DNA from: Haemaphysalis longicornis
Taxonomy: Eukaryota; Arthropoda; Arachnida; Ixodida; Ixodidae
Length of the DNA: 64,000 nucleotides
NCBI GenBank assembly: GCA_013339765.2
Contig: CM023457.1
Location: forward strand, 28,478,909 to 28,542,908
Direction of reading: 5' to 3'
The notes beneath the pieces are model-generated. The model saw only the letters and a list, made by a program, of their open reading frames with translations, did no database searches and was not told where the DNA came from. Below, in pieces: positions 1 through 10,986 of this stretch (position 1 is the stretch's first letter; each line of letters starts with the position of its first letter). The translations under genes and the position numbers were made by a program.

Positions 1-2107
1 GCCAAATTTCAACTGTCGCGGGCAACACTTCTCGATTCTAAATAGGTTTTGAACACAGTGCCGAGTCTAAAATTCCCCCATGAGGGTCACCATGACTTGC
101 AGCTCTGAAAACCTGTGCCACTCTCCTTCGGGGCCACATGTTGTGACTTGGGGGATGAAAAGTCGCGCACACAGATAAACCGCAGCTTTGTGTACCTATT
201 AAGGCACTGCGTCGGAATTTCGGTGCGCCTTGAGACCCTAACACGCTTAAGCATGGTTTGTTTCTCTCGACCAACAAGAAAGTGGCACTGTTTCTTTTAA
301 AATCAGTAACATATGGGTCAGCAGCGCTCCAGACTGTGTCGCGCATAATTTTTCGAATAGTATGTTGGTTTCAAAGGGGACCTAGGTGTTTGGGCATATT
401 GTCTCGCCCTTGCTCTTTTTATGCCGCTTTCACTTTTTAAGTGTACAAACTGTGACGAGGGAATTTATGGACTGGTTTTATCGTTGAAAAAAAATAGGAA
501 ACAGATAAAATGAATATTGGAAATAGTGAACTGGTCCTTGGACGCCTATGAATGCGCACCCAAATATAAGGGTACTTTGGCCATTCTTCCATAAAAAAGA
601 GCAAGTTGGCAAGTCAGCGGAGACACATTAATGGACAAGTAAAAACAAAAGGCGGCTGCTGTGAGTTTATCGATCATAGAAATCGGCCAAATTTTTATTC
701 GGGCACATCTCTTGCCATCGTTTCCCTGCTTTTCTTGTACTGCCCATGGCGTGACAAAACGCAAGCACGAGGTATAGCTGGGCTCACATCACTCTGGCTG
801 CGAACAGAGTGTTGTCCAAAGGATCCCTTTGTTTATGACCCACCGCGCTTTCGATGTCCATTTAGCGAAGAATGAGACGCCTAGCAACCGAATAGATTCA
901 TCCAAGCCAGACTGCATTGACCACTCATTTTCTACGCAAGGAAGTTATTAGGTCCTAATAATTTTTTCTTACTCTTCCTCACTTGTTTTGACCTGGTTTC
1001 CTGGACAACCGAGAATGCAGTCAAGTGAATAAAATCCATTAGTACTAGCCTCTTTTTTTCCCTACTCTGCCGCTCTTTTACTACTTTCGGTTTCTTTCTC
1101 TTCCTCTTAGGCGGGCGCCACATGGTTGACTTCTTCCCTAAGTGCACTCAGCAACTGTCTCAGTGGTTGTTTGCTTGTTTGCATTAGCGAGCTTTGCCCC
1201 CTTTACGCCTCAAACGCTGCGCTACTGTGATTGTCCTAGAGACAGCACGTGCGTCTAATGATACGACACGGCGAGCAAGCTCAGACACTATTTTGAGCAG
1301 CGCTAACAGTGCGACTGCCTCGATTGCTTCACTGCATCGACCAGCTTTCGCACATCTTGAGAGGGTTCACGTGACGTTCTTTCTTTGAAGCTGGAGTAGA
1401 TAAATTGGATGTTGTCACAACCTTTTAGGTTGTGTCAACATGAGACGCAGCTCGGGGCACGACTTACGTAAGCACGATGAGGATACCCTCTATACGAGTT
1501 GCCGCGGGACGAAAACTGCGTAGCTGCTTCAAGCCGACAGGGTATCCCTGAAAATAAGCTAGAGCGCTGCGTGTTGTCCGGATGATTCTGAAGCGATCGT
1601 AAAGAAACGCCCTGCAATGGATCTGGCTATGCGATTCCAAATAAAAGCTACGTAGCACGAGCGCTAAGAACTACAAGACACCTTAGTGGAGTGGCAGTTG
1701 GTACGTGTCATGTTCATTTCCTATAGGCTTAGAGTTTGTTCAGACTGTGGGCAAACGTTGGCGCAATAAATTGCACGCAAGAATAATAAAATTAATGAGC
1801 GAAATAAGTGGTTTACACATGGAGAGGCAGTGTGCGCCGGTCAGGTGAAATGCCAGGCCTAGAGGGTGCTTTGGGAGGTCGGGGGTTGCTCTCGCGACGG
1901 GCTTCCACCCCAGACACTGACCGCTACGATACGTAAAACACTAACGTTACTGCGGCGCGAACTTCAGATTAACAGACGCAATTGCTGCTCATGTCTGTTG
2001 GCGTTGTTTTAACCCTATAATTTTCCTTGTATCCCTTGTTATTCTTTATCTATTCTCAGCATGTACGGCGGCAACTAGCTGACATCTCTAGTCAGATTAT
2101 AGGCACT
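1..2107. other. No gene recognised
   Basis: The short reading frames on both strands have no recognisable domain, no codon-bias signal and no convincing splice sites. I see no tRNA-like, LTR or inverted-repeat structure. The region is probably intergenic or intronic. Confidence 0.6.
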
Positions 2108-2159
2108 CCTCTCTCTCTCTCTCTCTTCTCTCTTCTCTCTCTCTCTCTCTCTCTCTCTC
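2108..2159. repeat. (CT)n microsatellite
   Basis: Dinucleotide CT tract of about 52 bp, interrupted by two TTC irregularities. It generates a spurious Leu/Ser-rich reading frame on the plus strand that should not be read as a gene. Confidence 0.95.
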
Positions 2160-3359
2160 GCTCTTTCCGTCTACGCTTAAAATTAGAATGCCTGTTAGTA
2201 TCTCACAGGTGCCAGCGATTGCCTATGACTCCAAGTGGACGGAAGTGTGGCTACTCCACAAGTATTTATGACGCTCTCTGGACATGCACGCATAGCAGTA
2301 ACATTCCTTTCTGTATCCGGCCTTTTACTCCTTCTTTTATGGGACGGGAGGGTGGCTACTCCGTGCGCAAGTACATGGAGGATTAGTTGAACCTGCAGAG
2401 ATGACCGAATCATACAAATGACGCCATGCTCGACGAAATTCCCCGGAAGAACGTTCGAACCCAAATTTGTTATCTCTCCGATTCGTTCGCTTATGTGCCG
2501 TGTTTCGAGATCAATACAAGTAGTGTAATACTAAAATGCAGCATCATATATAAATAAGGGTGCCAACAACCCCTGATAAGGTCGCGTGGCAGGAGTATCC
2601 GGGTTTTGCATGTTGTAGGGCATATAAACCCACGAATGGCACTCATTGCTTCTACTGTTTTACTGCTTAGTTGCTGGCGCGGATTTGATTTCATGCTCCA
2701 CGATTAATTAATGGTGCCAGTAATGGGCATTAGCGAGCTCTCGGCATGCATTTCGTGTATATTAATTATATTGCCTTAGAATACTCCTCGTAGCGACAGC
2801 TCTGAACGGCTTAGTTTGCAGGCAGTGGGAAGCTTCAGTTAATACAAATCGTGACACCTGCGACAACAAGCACCCTGCTAAAAGTTTAAGCCATCTTACA
2901 AAGCATAACGCCGTTTCGAAGCACGTTTAAGGCGGAGGTGGCCATAAGCTTAGTTCCTGAAAACCTTCGTCCCCTTAATGGGCATAAGGGGTAATGCTGG
3001 GACTAAACAAGTTGTTTGTTCGGCTAAACCCCGCGTTGTACCGCGACAGAAAACGCTCAGGTTAACAACGAAGAGCATCCTCTGTAATGCTTGTATCTCC
3101 GCACAAGCAGTGTAGGTTTGGTGGAGCCATATTCAGGGCCACATACTTAAGGGGTTACACAGTAAAACCCTCTGTCGTCTAAAAAAAATTAGCAGTGGCT
3201 TAGCTCGGCTATGCCAGGATATACGTAGCGTGAGCTAAGGTTCAGCTGGTTATTCTTAGCTTTCCTGGTTGTGTAGAATTAGCTTGATTAGCATGCTTAC
3301 TGCTGCTTCAATGACACACACATGATATACTCATTATGTGACACATGTATATTTATCAA
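2160..3359. other. No gene recognised
   Basis: Mixed-composition sequence with no supported coding region or repeat structure on either strand. Confidence 0.55.
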
Positions 3360-3670
3360 GCGGCGCCGGCGCAGCTTCACCAATCGCCCCCGAGCTAAGC
3401 TGGTTCCACAGGCGTGCGTGCCGGTGTTGCTGCGACGCACGAGCCATTGCTTTCACACCAGGCCACCCCTCGCATGATCATCAAGTGAACCGGGATGCCA
3501 CGTGCAGAACGGAGGTCGGGAAAGACGCTGGGCGCGTGGGGTGTGAGAGAGACGCCGGGCAGCGAGCAACATTCTGTGCACCGTGTGACGTCACTGCTCC
3601 TCGCGCATGCGCAGCACTGCTCTCCAGGAGGCACGCGAACCTGTTCAACCTCGGCCAGTGTAGCTCACGC
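3360..3670. promoter_or_regulatory. GC-rich promoter-like patch with CRE and NRF1-type motifs
   Basis: This roughly 300-bp island is much richer in G+C and CpG than the AT-rich flanks. A perfect palindromic cAMP-response element TGACGTCA lies at 3586-3593. An NRF1-type palindrome GCGCATGCGC lies at about 3603-3612, 9 bp downstream. In animals these motifs mark CpG-type promoters, and they also occur in LTRs of retroelements. No first exon with a clear start and donor follows, so the patch could be a solo-LTR remnant as easily as a host promoter. Function is inferred from motifs alone. Confidence 0.3.
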
Positions 3671-4343
3671 TACAAAAGAAAGTGAAAGTACCTGCACGAA
3701 AAAAATGTACCGCATAGAATGGCGTCTCACGTCACAAAGACCGATGCTGCAGCAAATCAAGCCTTACAGAAGATCCTCTTAAAAGTTCAGTGGAAGAAAT
3801 CCTATGTCGTGTAGGCCCAAACCGCAATTTGCGGCGAGCGCTTTTTGTGAGAATATGCCACCCATACTGACTGTAGCAATAGTGAACCAGGTTTGAGAGC
3901 CATAGCTCAAAGTAGGTTAGTAGTCGAAATTGTGTGGCCGATATCGAGGACGAGGCGCTCCAATTTAAGGGAAAACTGCCTTACAACATATCGATAGTAA
4001 CCTTCTTCAAGAAAGTTCAAGAGTCGAGGATGTGAGGCTCCGGCCGCCATAAAATTTTGATGTTTTGCCTAAAGGTAATCCGACGCTAACGTGTAGGCGT
4101 GTCTTCAAAAAAGCACTGCGAATTCCTCGCTACCATGAATGATGTGCGCTTCAGCTTAGGCGTGGCCGGAAAGGGCCTCGACAGCAGTTTTTTTACCGAA
4201 CAGCTACGACAAAATTTTGCGTCCCTGAGTAACAATATTTTGTTATTTCAAATGACAATACCAGCCACTAGGAGTTACAAGTAAATTCACCTCGGGTCCT
4301 CTCCTACCATATTCGGCAAGCCGTCACGACTATACTTAGAGAA

Positions 4344-4376
<33 letters not shown>

Positions 4377-5914
4377 GAAAGAGAGAGATAGAATGCAGGT
4401 AATGATTAATAAGAGGTTAACCGAGCCATTTTAATTAGCTTTCTATACCATATGAGTGAAAAAAATCGGAAATTCTATGTATTAAAACATGTGAGTTGAT
4501 GTGCACAAATTTTCGAACACTTTCAGTGACTTTCGCAATGAAGTTAGTCCTAACACTTCGTCTATCCTTTTGCTTCGCAACAACACCAACAGAGCTTTCG
4601 TAGTCCGTAGAAAGTAATTATGCACACTCCAGGGTGCTTTTTCTTATTTTGAGTGAAACAATAAGAATAAAGTATTTAGGCGGCCCTCCAAGTCATTTCC
4701 GCACATGAAAATCTCATCCCCTCAGTCTAGGCTTCCGCAGTTCTGTGCAATGTTTCTGCGTCGAAGCTCTTGAGCTCGGCTTGGTTGGTATATCTCTTCT
4801 AAATAAAACCAAAAGCACAATAGGTGGGACAGAGTTACGGATAAGTTGTCGGTGCAGGTCGCTAGCTTTTCACAACAGTTCAGCCTGCTTGCACAAAGCT
4901 GGCATCCCGAACGAATACATTTTTTGGATCCCTATCGGCGCCGTCGTCTGCCTCACTCCGGCTCTCACCAGTATCTCTCTGTCACTCCGGCTCCGTCCTT
5001 TCTGACGTTTTTTCATTGTTATTATTTCATAAATGCCACGTACTTATGCGTCGACGAAGAAAACCGTGAAGCGTTAAATTTAGCTCAGTAATAAATCACC
5101 TGAGACAAGCATACTACGACTGCAACGATGGTTGTTCTCTCGTTCGCGCAATATTTTGTTTAAGGCGGAGGTCAGCTTATGGGATTTCTGCTGAATTCAA
5201 ATTGTTGCCGTCTCGGAACTTGCATGCTTTGGCGGTGGTCGCAAGCAGGTAAAGTTGGTGTTTTACTCCAGCTAAGTTCCCGAATATGAGCACGAAGGAA
5301 AACGAAGATACTACGTGTGGTTTACCACTCGGTGGTGTCCATGTCTGGTTAGTTGGCCCGCTGTGCACGCTGTGGAATGGGACATCTCTACTCACCACTC
5401 GTGTTAAGTGGTATGCCAATTTGTAGTTCCGTGTCAGCTCGCTACATGGCCAAGAGGCCTCGACCCTGTTTATTGCTACTGTGAGCAGGGGGCTCTGCAG
5501 ATCTAAGGCTAGAATACCGGCGATTTCAAGATACAAGAGCTGACTTGACTAAACGAAGACCTACCGAACAAACACTTCAGAGCCGCCAATTACCAATTTC
5601 TGGCCCCATGCACTGGCCACAAGCTAGTGCATGGTGCTACGATTCTCCCACGATTCATTGACTACGGCGGACTGCATGGCCCGTTCGCTCTCTACAAAAG
5701 CTTGTAGGAAACTATATGTTTGTTGGAGAACTTCCGGTTCTTCTGAACGAAATACTGAAGAGTAATGCGACGGTGCATTCTCCTGTCAAAAATATAGCAC
5801 CTTACAGTTACGAATTTGTCGCTTGAGGAAGCTTAGCGCAACAGCCCTGACTCGTCTACAAAATTGAATCCTGCGTCGCCTGTCAGAACAAATTTCAGGG
5901 AAGCTTGCGCTCCC
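3671..5914. other. No gene recognised
   Basis: No supported gene. The only notable element is the CAGA tract listed separately. The weak reading frames at about 4.75-5.1 kb and 5.18-5.54 kb carry no motif. Confidence 0.5.
4345..4390. repeat. (CAGA)n/(GA)n microsatellite
   Basis: CAGA tetranucleotide repeats grade into a GAGA tail. Simple sequence with no coding potential. Confidence 0.9.
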
Positions 5915-6448
5915 TCACAACACTTCAATGTAAGTCGAAGCTGTTGTATATGTGAGCGTTGTTGGACCCATAATTAAGTTTAAGCTGCATTGTTTATTTG
6001 CACAGTTGTGGTACAGGTAATCGTCGTCATATGCATCGTCGTCGTCTTCTTCGCAGCGAGTGGTGGATGCAAAGTAATCCTCAGCAGAGGAGAATTCCAT
6101 CAGCACTTCGTCATCGACTCGAGGCAGTGGTAGCAGGATATGCAAGTCGTCTCGGGAACGAGTGGCACACTCGTAGCCATATCTCCAATTATCCCTAATT
6201 GCTTCTCGCAAATGCGGCGGAAGCGGCGACCTCTCCCAGGCAGGGTGTCTGGCATTAGGGCTGGAGTTTTTTTTTTTCTTTGTAAAAGCCACTGCGCCAG
6301 CCTTGGACTCGGTGGTCGCTGCGAGGTATGAGCTCACGAGCACTCGGCGTTGACTCAATATTTTGTCCTGCAACAGCGCGCTTTCAGACAGTGAAAACAG
6401 CTCCGTGGTTAAAAGCCCAATATGCAGCGAAGAAAGTTGGTTGCACAA
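5915..6448 (-). pseudogene. Dispersed-repeat reading frame with acidic C-terminus (unclassified transposon?)
   Basis: Open minus-strand frame of 177 codons, family not recognised. The middle is basic (a KKKKK run at about residue 60). Residues 120-145 are strongly acidic (EEDDDDAYDDDY) and lie next to the motif AED-FASTTR. The nucleotide sequence of the acidic part recurs at 18.1 kb, where the same frame is readable (AED-FASTTR-EEEDD, then AYDDDY) and stops a few codons later. A third, shorter relative of the 3' flank lies at 18.35 kb. A coding-like tail recurring with its 3' flank points to the C-terminal end of a transposable-element protein rather than a host gene. The frame here runs past the position where the 18.1 kb copy stops, so this copy has probably lost its normal stop. 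The transposon superfamily cannot be named from what is visible. Confidence 0.4.
5936..6098 (-). repeat. Dispersed repeat, copy 1 of 3
   Basis: Shares long runs with 18096-18258, including GAGTGGTGGATGCAAAGT, TAATCGTCGTCAT and GAAGCTGTTGTA in the same order, with small indels. Read on the minus strand it covers the acidic C-terminal codons and the 3' flank of the frame at 5915-6448. Confidence 0.75.
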
Positions 6449-7339
6449 ACCAGAGTTGCGTGTTCAGTCGATGGAATGTCACCTTCTGCCAACAATAAAC
6501 AGAAATAAACTGTGTGGATTCCCCGCTCAGGGGGATCAACCTTTCGGTAAATCTAATATTGTAGTTAAGCGAGTTATAGAGCGACAGGTACTGGTGACGT
6601 AACGACGACATTCCGAGTCGTCTGAATAGTAACGGCATGCCTTTTCACCGTTGCACTTGTGAAGGGAACTCTTAGATAAAAGACTGCTGCTGTATAAAGC
6701 CTTAATGTGAGAGCTATGTCGTCTTGACTCGAAGATCAGTGACCGGCGGCATAAACCACCTCTAGCTAGGAATCAACCACCCACGACTACGAATGTGACG
6801 GAGCAGCACATTTCTTTCTTAGAGCATTCAGGTGTCTTCTTGGCGAACGGCCCCGGCCACTCGATGTATTCTATAGAGCTGCCGTGGCCGTACGGTACGC
6901 ACTGCGCTCGAAGAGTTCTCTAGCAGCGCGTGCTTATTTGGGACTTAGTAAAGCGAAGTACACGTTAGAAAACGCGTCATATGCAAGCACGTTTAGGCGC
7001 TGTTTCGCTGCTACAGACACCGGACGACGACAGCTTTCTCGCTCAATGAGTCATTCACTGCTCTCTCGCGTTATAGACCCGCTGACGCATAGTTAGAAAT
7101 TTCTTCGGCACTTAGTCTTCTAGGTTGTTGGAAGGTGAAAGCCAAGCGATCATCAAATACTTTCTTACTGATACATTGTGTTCGCGTATGTTCTTTTATT
7201 TTCGCCCCTGTCAGCGAATTAGTCCGATATGCAGACTTGCCGCATTTTAAGCTGTAGCTTCTCCATAGCCACAGTTTTCCTCCGCCAAGTGCCCTTGTGA
7301 CGTCGCTCACATCGCACTAATTCTTAGTTCCCTTCTGAC
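6449..7339. other. No gene recognised
   Basis: No supported coding region or repeat on either strand. Confidence 0.5.
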
Positions 7340-7425
7340 ACAGCACCAGGTTAGCGCTGCGGTTAGACCCCTTGGGTGCCACTCTAGTGGCGCGGGTTGA
7401 AGTCCCACCCAAGCACAATTTATTT
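7340..7425 (+). repeat. tRNA-like SINE head (degenerate)
   Basis: An A-box-like stretch (GGTTAGCGCTGCGGTTAGA) is followed about 35 bp later by a B-box-like stretch (CGGGTTGAAGTCCCACC). The spacing suits an internal RNA polymerase III promoter of a tRNA-derived SINE. The cloverleaf is not intact, so this is not called a functional tRNA gene. No CAAT tail is present. Confidence 0.35.
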
Positions 7426-9281
7426 CATTTTTGCAGCGATGGCCATTGCTGCTAAGATTTTTGTTGTTGTGACCGATGACGTGGACTATGGTCACTTTTC
7501 GCATTTGAAGAGACACCGAAGGCTTTCTCATTATAGGTGCGCTTGCCGGCCGGAGGTATATAGAAAAGAGACGTTATGGCTTTTATACAGGAGGCCTGAA
7601 TATCGAAGCCGAGACGTCTCTTATTATAATAAATCTCTCGTCGGCGATGGTACTTTTCTACTATCAATCTCCCAAGCAGGCGAGATTTCGTCATGCCGTA
7701 AATTTTACAGAACCTTGACGACGAGCACCGCCTGTAAAGCGTGCACTGCCTCACAATGACTTGAAGTGCGGTGAAACAACCTTGTTCGGAGACAGCTATC
7801 GTGATTTAGGGGCAAATATTGGGGTTATTTCAACCGAGACTAGGTGGGATCTGTGATGAAGAGAGGTCCTGGCTACTGCTCGTACTTGGAATATTTCAGC
7901 CTGGAATAAATATTTATTTGCGCCCACACGCTCACCACCAAGTAAAGCATGCGGTCCCTCTGTTTACTACGTGAGCAAAGTAGAGTAGAAAAAGTAGAGG
8001 GATTCCACTTATCGTTTCGAACTGTAAAAAAACAGAATGCTAACAGGGATAGGCTAAAACGTTAGGAACGGAATTCATGGATGGCACTAAAGTATGAAGA
8101 CAGAATTCGTTGGTAACCAATACAATTTCCCTTTGCCACACTGCCTGCGTCGTAACTTTGTTGGAAGTGGCTTATGCAAGAGAAAAAAATCAAACAATTC
8201 ACCAACACGGCCTTTGAGCATCTGGAACGTGTCGAGTTGTTGTTTTTCTTGAATGAGGCACACGATCTCACCGACGTGCAAGGTAAGCCAGCGGTCCCCC
8301 GGCACGAGAATCCGTAGGCTACGTACGCTGCGAAGCGGGGAGGCCACCTCATCAAAGAAAGCTGATTCAATTTGCTAGGGTGGCACTCCTTACGAGTTGG
8401 CCGCCCCGAAAATACGAAAGTGGAGTGACTGAACTTCCAAGATTTTTCGAGCCCCCTTAGCAGCGGCCAAGTGGCCTCAAATCAGTCGACGAAGCCTGGA
8501 AGCTAATTTTTGAGAATCATAGAAGTAGTAGTACGTTGCTTTGCTGCAGCTCCTTGTATTATGTCAGCTCCTTTTTTTGTTTATGTTTTGTTGTTATTCT
8601 TTGATATTTTTTGCGACCGTTTTGTTATACATTCATATAGTGACAACGTTTTTGGAGGAGGATGAGAAGGAGAAGGAGCGGGTGGAATAATAAAATAAAC
8701 ACGTGTGAACGAAGGACTGAGGCATCTTGAAAATGTCCTCCCCAGGCCAGGAAGCACTGGGCTGTTTGGAACTCTGTTCCTAATATACGCCAGCCGTATA
8801 CCCTACATAGAAATGGTTTTTTCTCCGTCTTTACACAGTGCTCGTTACTTTTCTCAGTTTCAAATGAACAGAAAGTTTCCGTGAAATAGTCGGATTTTCT
8901 TGTGTCACACTGAATTACCCACGAATTCACAAAACAAATTATTTCGCTTTAGTAAAGATACTTTAGTGAACTGTGTGAAGATACTGTCGTCGTAATTGCT
9001 TCTCAGTTGACTGCTGCGTTCATTTCTTCTTCAGTGCCCTTGTTTCTACTGTGTCATCATCATCAGCATCTACCGTGCCCTTAACGGCCTCTTGCCTTAC
9101 ATAATGTATTACCTAAGTGGAGGGGCAAGTAAAACATTGAATTGTGGTTGATATAGCACAGGCATTAACGTGGGTCAGTTTCATAACACAAAAATAACAG
9201 AGGTAAATGTATTAAATACATAAAGGGAACTGTAACAATACTACTAACAATATGAAAAATGGAGCTGATTGTATGTTAATG
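7426..9281. other. No gene recognised
   Basis: AT-leaning sequence. Paired reading frames at 7.4-7.76 kb on both strands lack motifs, and part of the plus-strand one overlaps the tRNA-like head. A small CATCATCATCAGC run at 9055 resembles a LINE tail but is too short to call. Confidence 0.5.
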
Positions 9282-9282
9282 G

Positions 9283-9348
<66 letters not shown>
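9282..9348. repeat. (TA)n microsatellite
   Basis: About 67 bp of almost pure TA with one CA interruption. It encodes a spurious Ile/Tyr repeat. Confidence 0.95.
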
Positions 9349-9352
<4 letters not shown>

Positions 9353-9521
9353 CCACATGCCATACACATTATAATAAAAAACAGGTGTGCTTGCTATCTT
9401 TACTTTCATGTGTCATTGACTTTTTCGAGTTGATTTATTTCGCATCAAACACACGTCATTCCTAATAACCTTAAGACAGTCTTTGCTTGAACTGTCCCGT
9501 TACCTCGTCCCGGCTCTTTGC

Positions 9522-9604
9522 GTATATATATAATGACATATACATATATATATATAATATATATATATATATTACCGATATATATATAATATATATATAT
9601 AATA
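9522..9604. repeat. (TA)n-rich interrupted microsatellite
   Basis: TA repeats interrupted by ATGACATACA, TTACCGA and AATA. Both strands give artefactual Ile/Tyr reading frames. Confidence 0.9.
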
Positions 9605-10044
9605 TAACAGAAGACATGCACATGCACGCAATTCTTTTGGCAATTATCTTACCCCTATTGCCACGGGGTGCTGAAACTAACAATTACTTTTTGAGTTGAT
9701 TGTTTTTTTTCTGCCTTTCTCCTCTGTCATGTTCAAACAAAGTGGTTTTGATTTTTTTTCTTCCCTCTTCCATTTCTGTCATTTTTTCGGTGCCCTCCAA
9801 CCATGATCCGGTTGCAAACACATGCTCCCTTCCCTTGCTCTTTTTTTCCTTTGCCACATTGGTAGATATAACACTAAAGTAAGCTTACCCTGTACTCTGA
9901 AGAATTAAAGTCCGCTCCCTGAAACGTCAGTAAGCTTTTCTTTTTAATATTTTTTCTTCTGTGTCTCTGTCTTTACTTACACTATTTTCTCGCGCTGTTT
10001 GTGAGTGTTTTGTTTGCAGACTCGTCGCTTACTCTCTCTCATTA

Positions 10045-10049
10045 TATAT

Positions 10050-10138
<89 letters not shown>
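10045..10138. repeat. (TA)n microsatellite flanking the Tigger element on its left
   Basis: About 94 bp of TA with two GA interruptions. It abuts the left end of the DNA transposon at 10139, and the TA immediately before it serves as its target duplication. Confidence 0.95.
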
Positions 10139-10141
<3 letters not shown>

Positions 10142-10914
10142 TCGAGTCCACTTGTAACGATACCGTTTATAACAATATATCGGATATAACGATTGAATCC
10201 GGTTACAGCAAGCACCGAAAATGCGAGTTGCCCCGGCTCTCCACGCCAACCACGCCGACACCATGCGCCGCCATGCGCCGCCGTGCGCCTCGCATCTCGT
10301 CCACCCCTCAGATAACGAGTCAACTGCGCCCCTTACAGGAAGCGAGAGGGGGAGAGGAACAGTTCTCCTTCCAAACACCCCTCCCGATTCCGCCGCTTTG
10401 GTTCCGTCCCCGTGCCTTCTGATTTGAATTTGACAGGGTGCCTTTTCAACTACCCTCGTTTTTCCGCGGATCAGAAGTCAGGGCTGACGTTTTGGGAATG
10501 CCTGAGTGCCTCACAGAAGAGGCGGTCGTTGCGCGGATACGTGCTGCGGACAGCGGTGGCAGTGACAACTCTGACGACGCGGTTGCACAGCCTACTCGGG
10601 TAGCATCTTCGCAGGAGGACAAACGCATGCTAGTCTTACAGGGAATTCGTTTACACCAAGGACCCTTCGCTCAGTTAGGTGAAGCTCCTATAGATGCTCT
10701 TGAAAAAGACGTGCGCCAGCTTAATGTGCAGCAAACAAAGCTGACCGAGTATGGCTTCTTTTCCACAAATAGGTAGCAGTGCAACCTTGCTTGCATTCAA
10801 ATAAAGTGTTTTGGTCACTGCTCCGTCTTTTATTTAGCAACCCTCATATAACAATCATCGGTTATAACGATGGCATTTCCTTGGCACTTGGACATCGCTA
10901 TAAGTGGACTAGTC
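10139..10914 (+). mobile_element. Internally deleted Tigger/pogo-type DNA transposon
   Basis: The left end begins CAGTCGAGTCCACTTGTAAC. The right end, read in reverse complement, is ACTAGTCCACTTATAGCGAT, giving imperfect terminal inverted repeats of about 20-25 bp. Both ends carry further TATAACGAT motifs inside. Both flanks are TA, the target site of the Tc1/mariner-pogo superfamily, and the element sits inside a (TA)n array. Total length is about 776 bp, far below an autonomous Tigger of about 2.5 kb. Only the C-terminal end of a transposase-like frame is left, followed by an AATAAA signal near 10800. It is non-autonomous and could only move with help from another copy. The superfamily call rests on CAGT-type ends, TA flanks and TATAACG motifs. 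Confidence 0.75.
10438..10776 (+). pseudogene. Tigger transposase C-terminal remnant
   Basis: Open frame of about 112 codons ending at TAG 10774-10776 inside the Tigger/pogo element. It has an acidic Ser/Asp stretch (SGGSDNSDD) around residues 38-46 and a short tail with QTKLTEYGFF, which resembles the QxKIxDFF-type ends of Tigger-family transposases. The DDE catalytic domain and the N-terminal DNA-binding domain are missing, and the first codon given is not ATG. The frame is followed within about 25 bp by AATAAA, consistent with the original 3' end of the transposase transcript. Confidence 0.5.
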
Positions 10915-10922
10915 TATATATA

Positions 10923-10984
<62 letters not shown>
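10915..10984. repeat. (TA)n microsatellite flanking the Tigger element on its right
   Basis: About 70 bp of TA. With the tract at 10045-10138 it suggests that the transposon landed in one long TA array and split it. Confidence 0.95.

Positions 10985-10986
<2 letters not shown>

Noticed and set aside
7397..7759. 120-codon plus frame as a secreted protein (hydrophobic start)
   Set aside because: Its start lies in the tRNA-like head, an equally open frame exists on the other strand, and there are no conserved residues or splice context.
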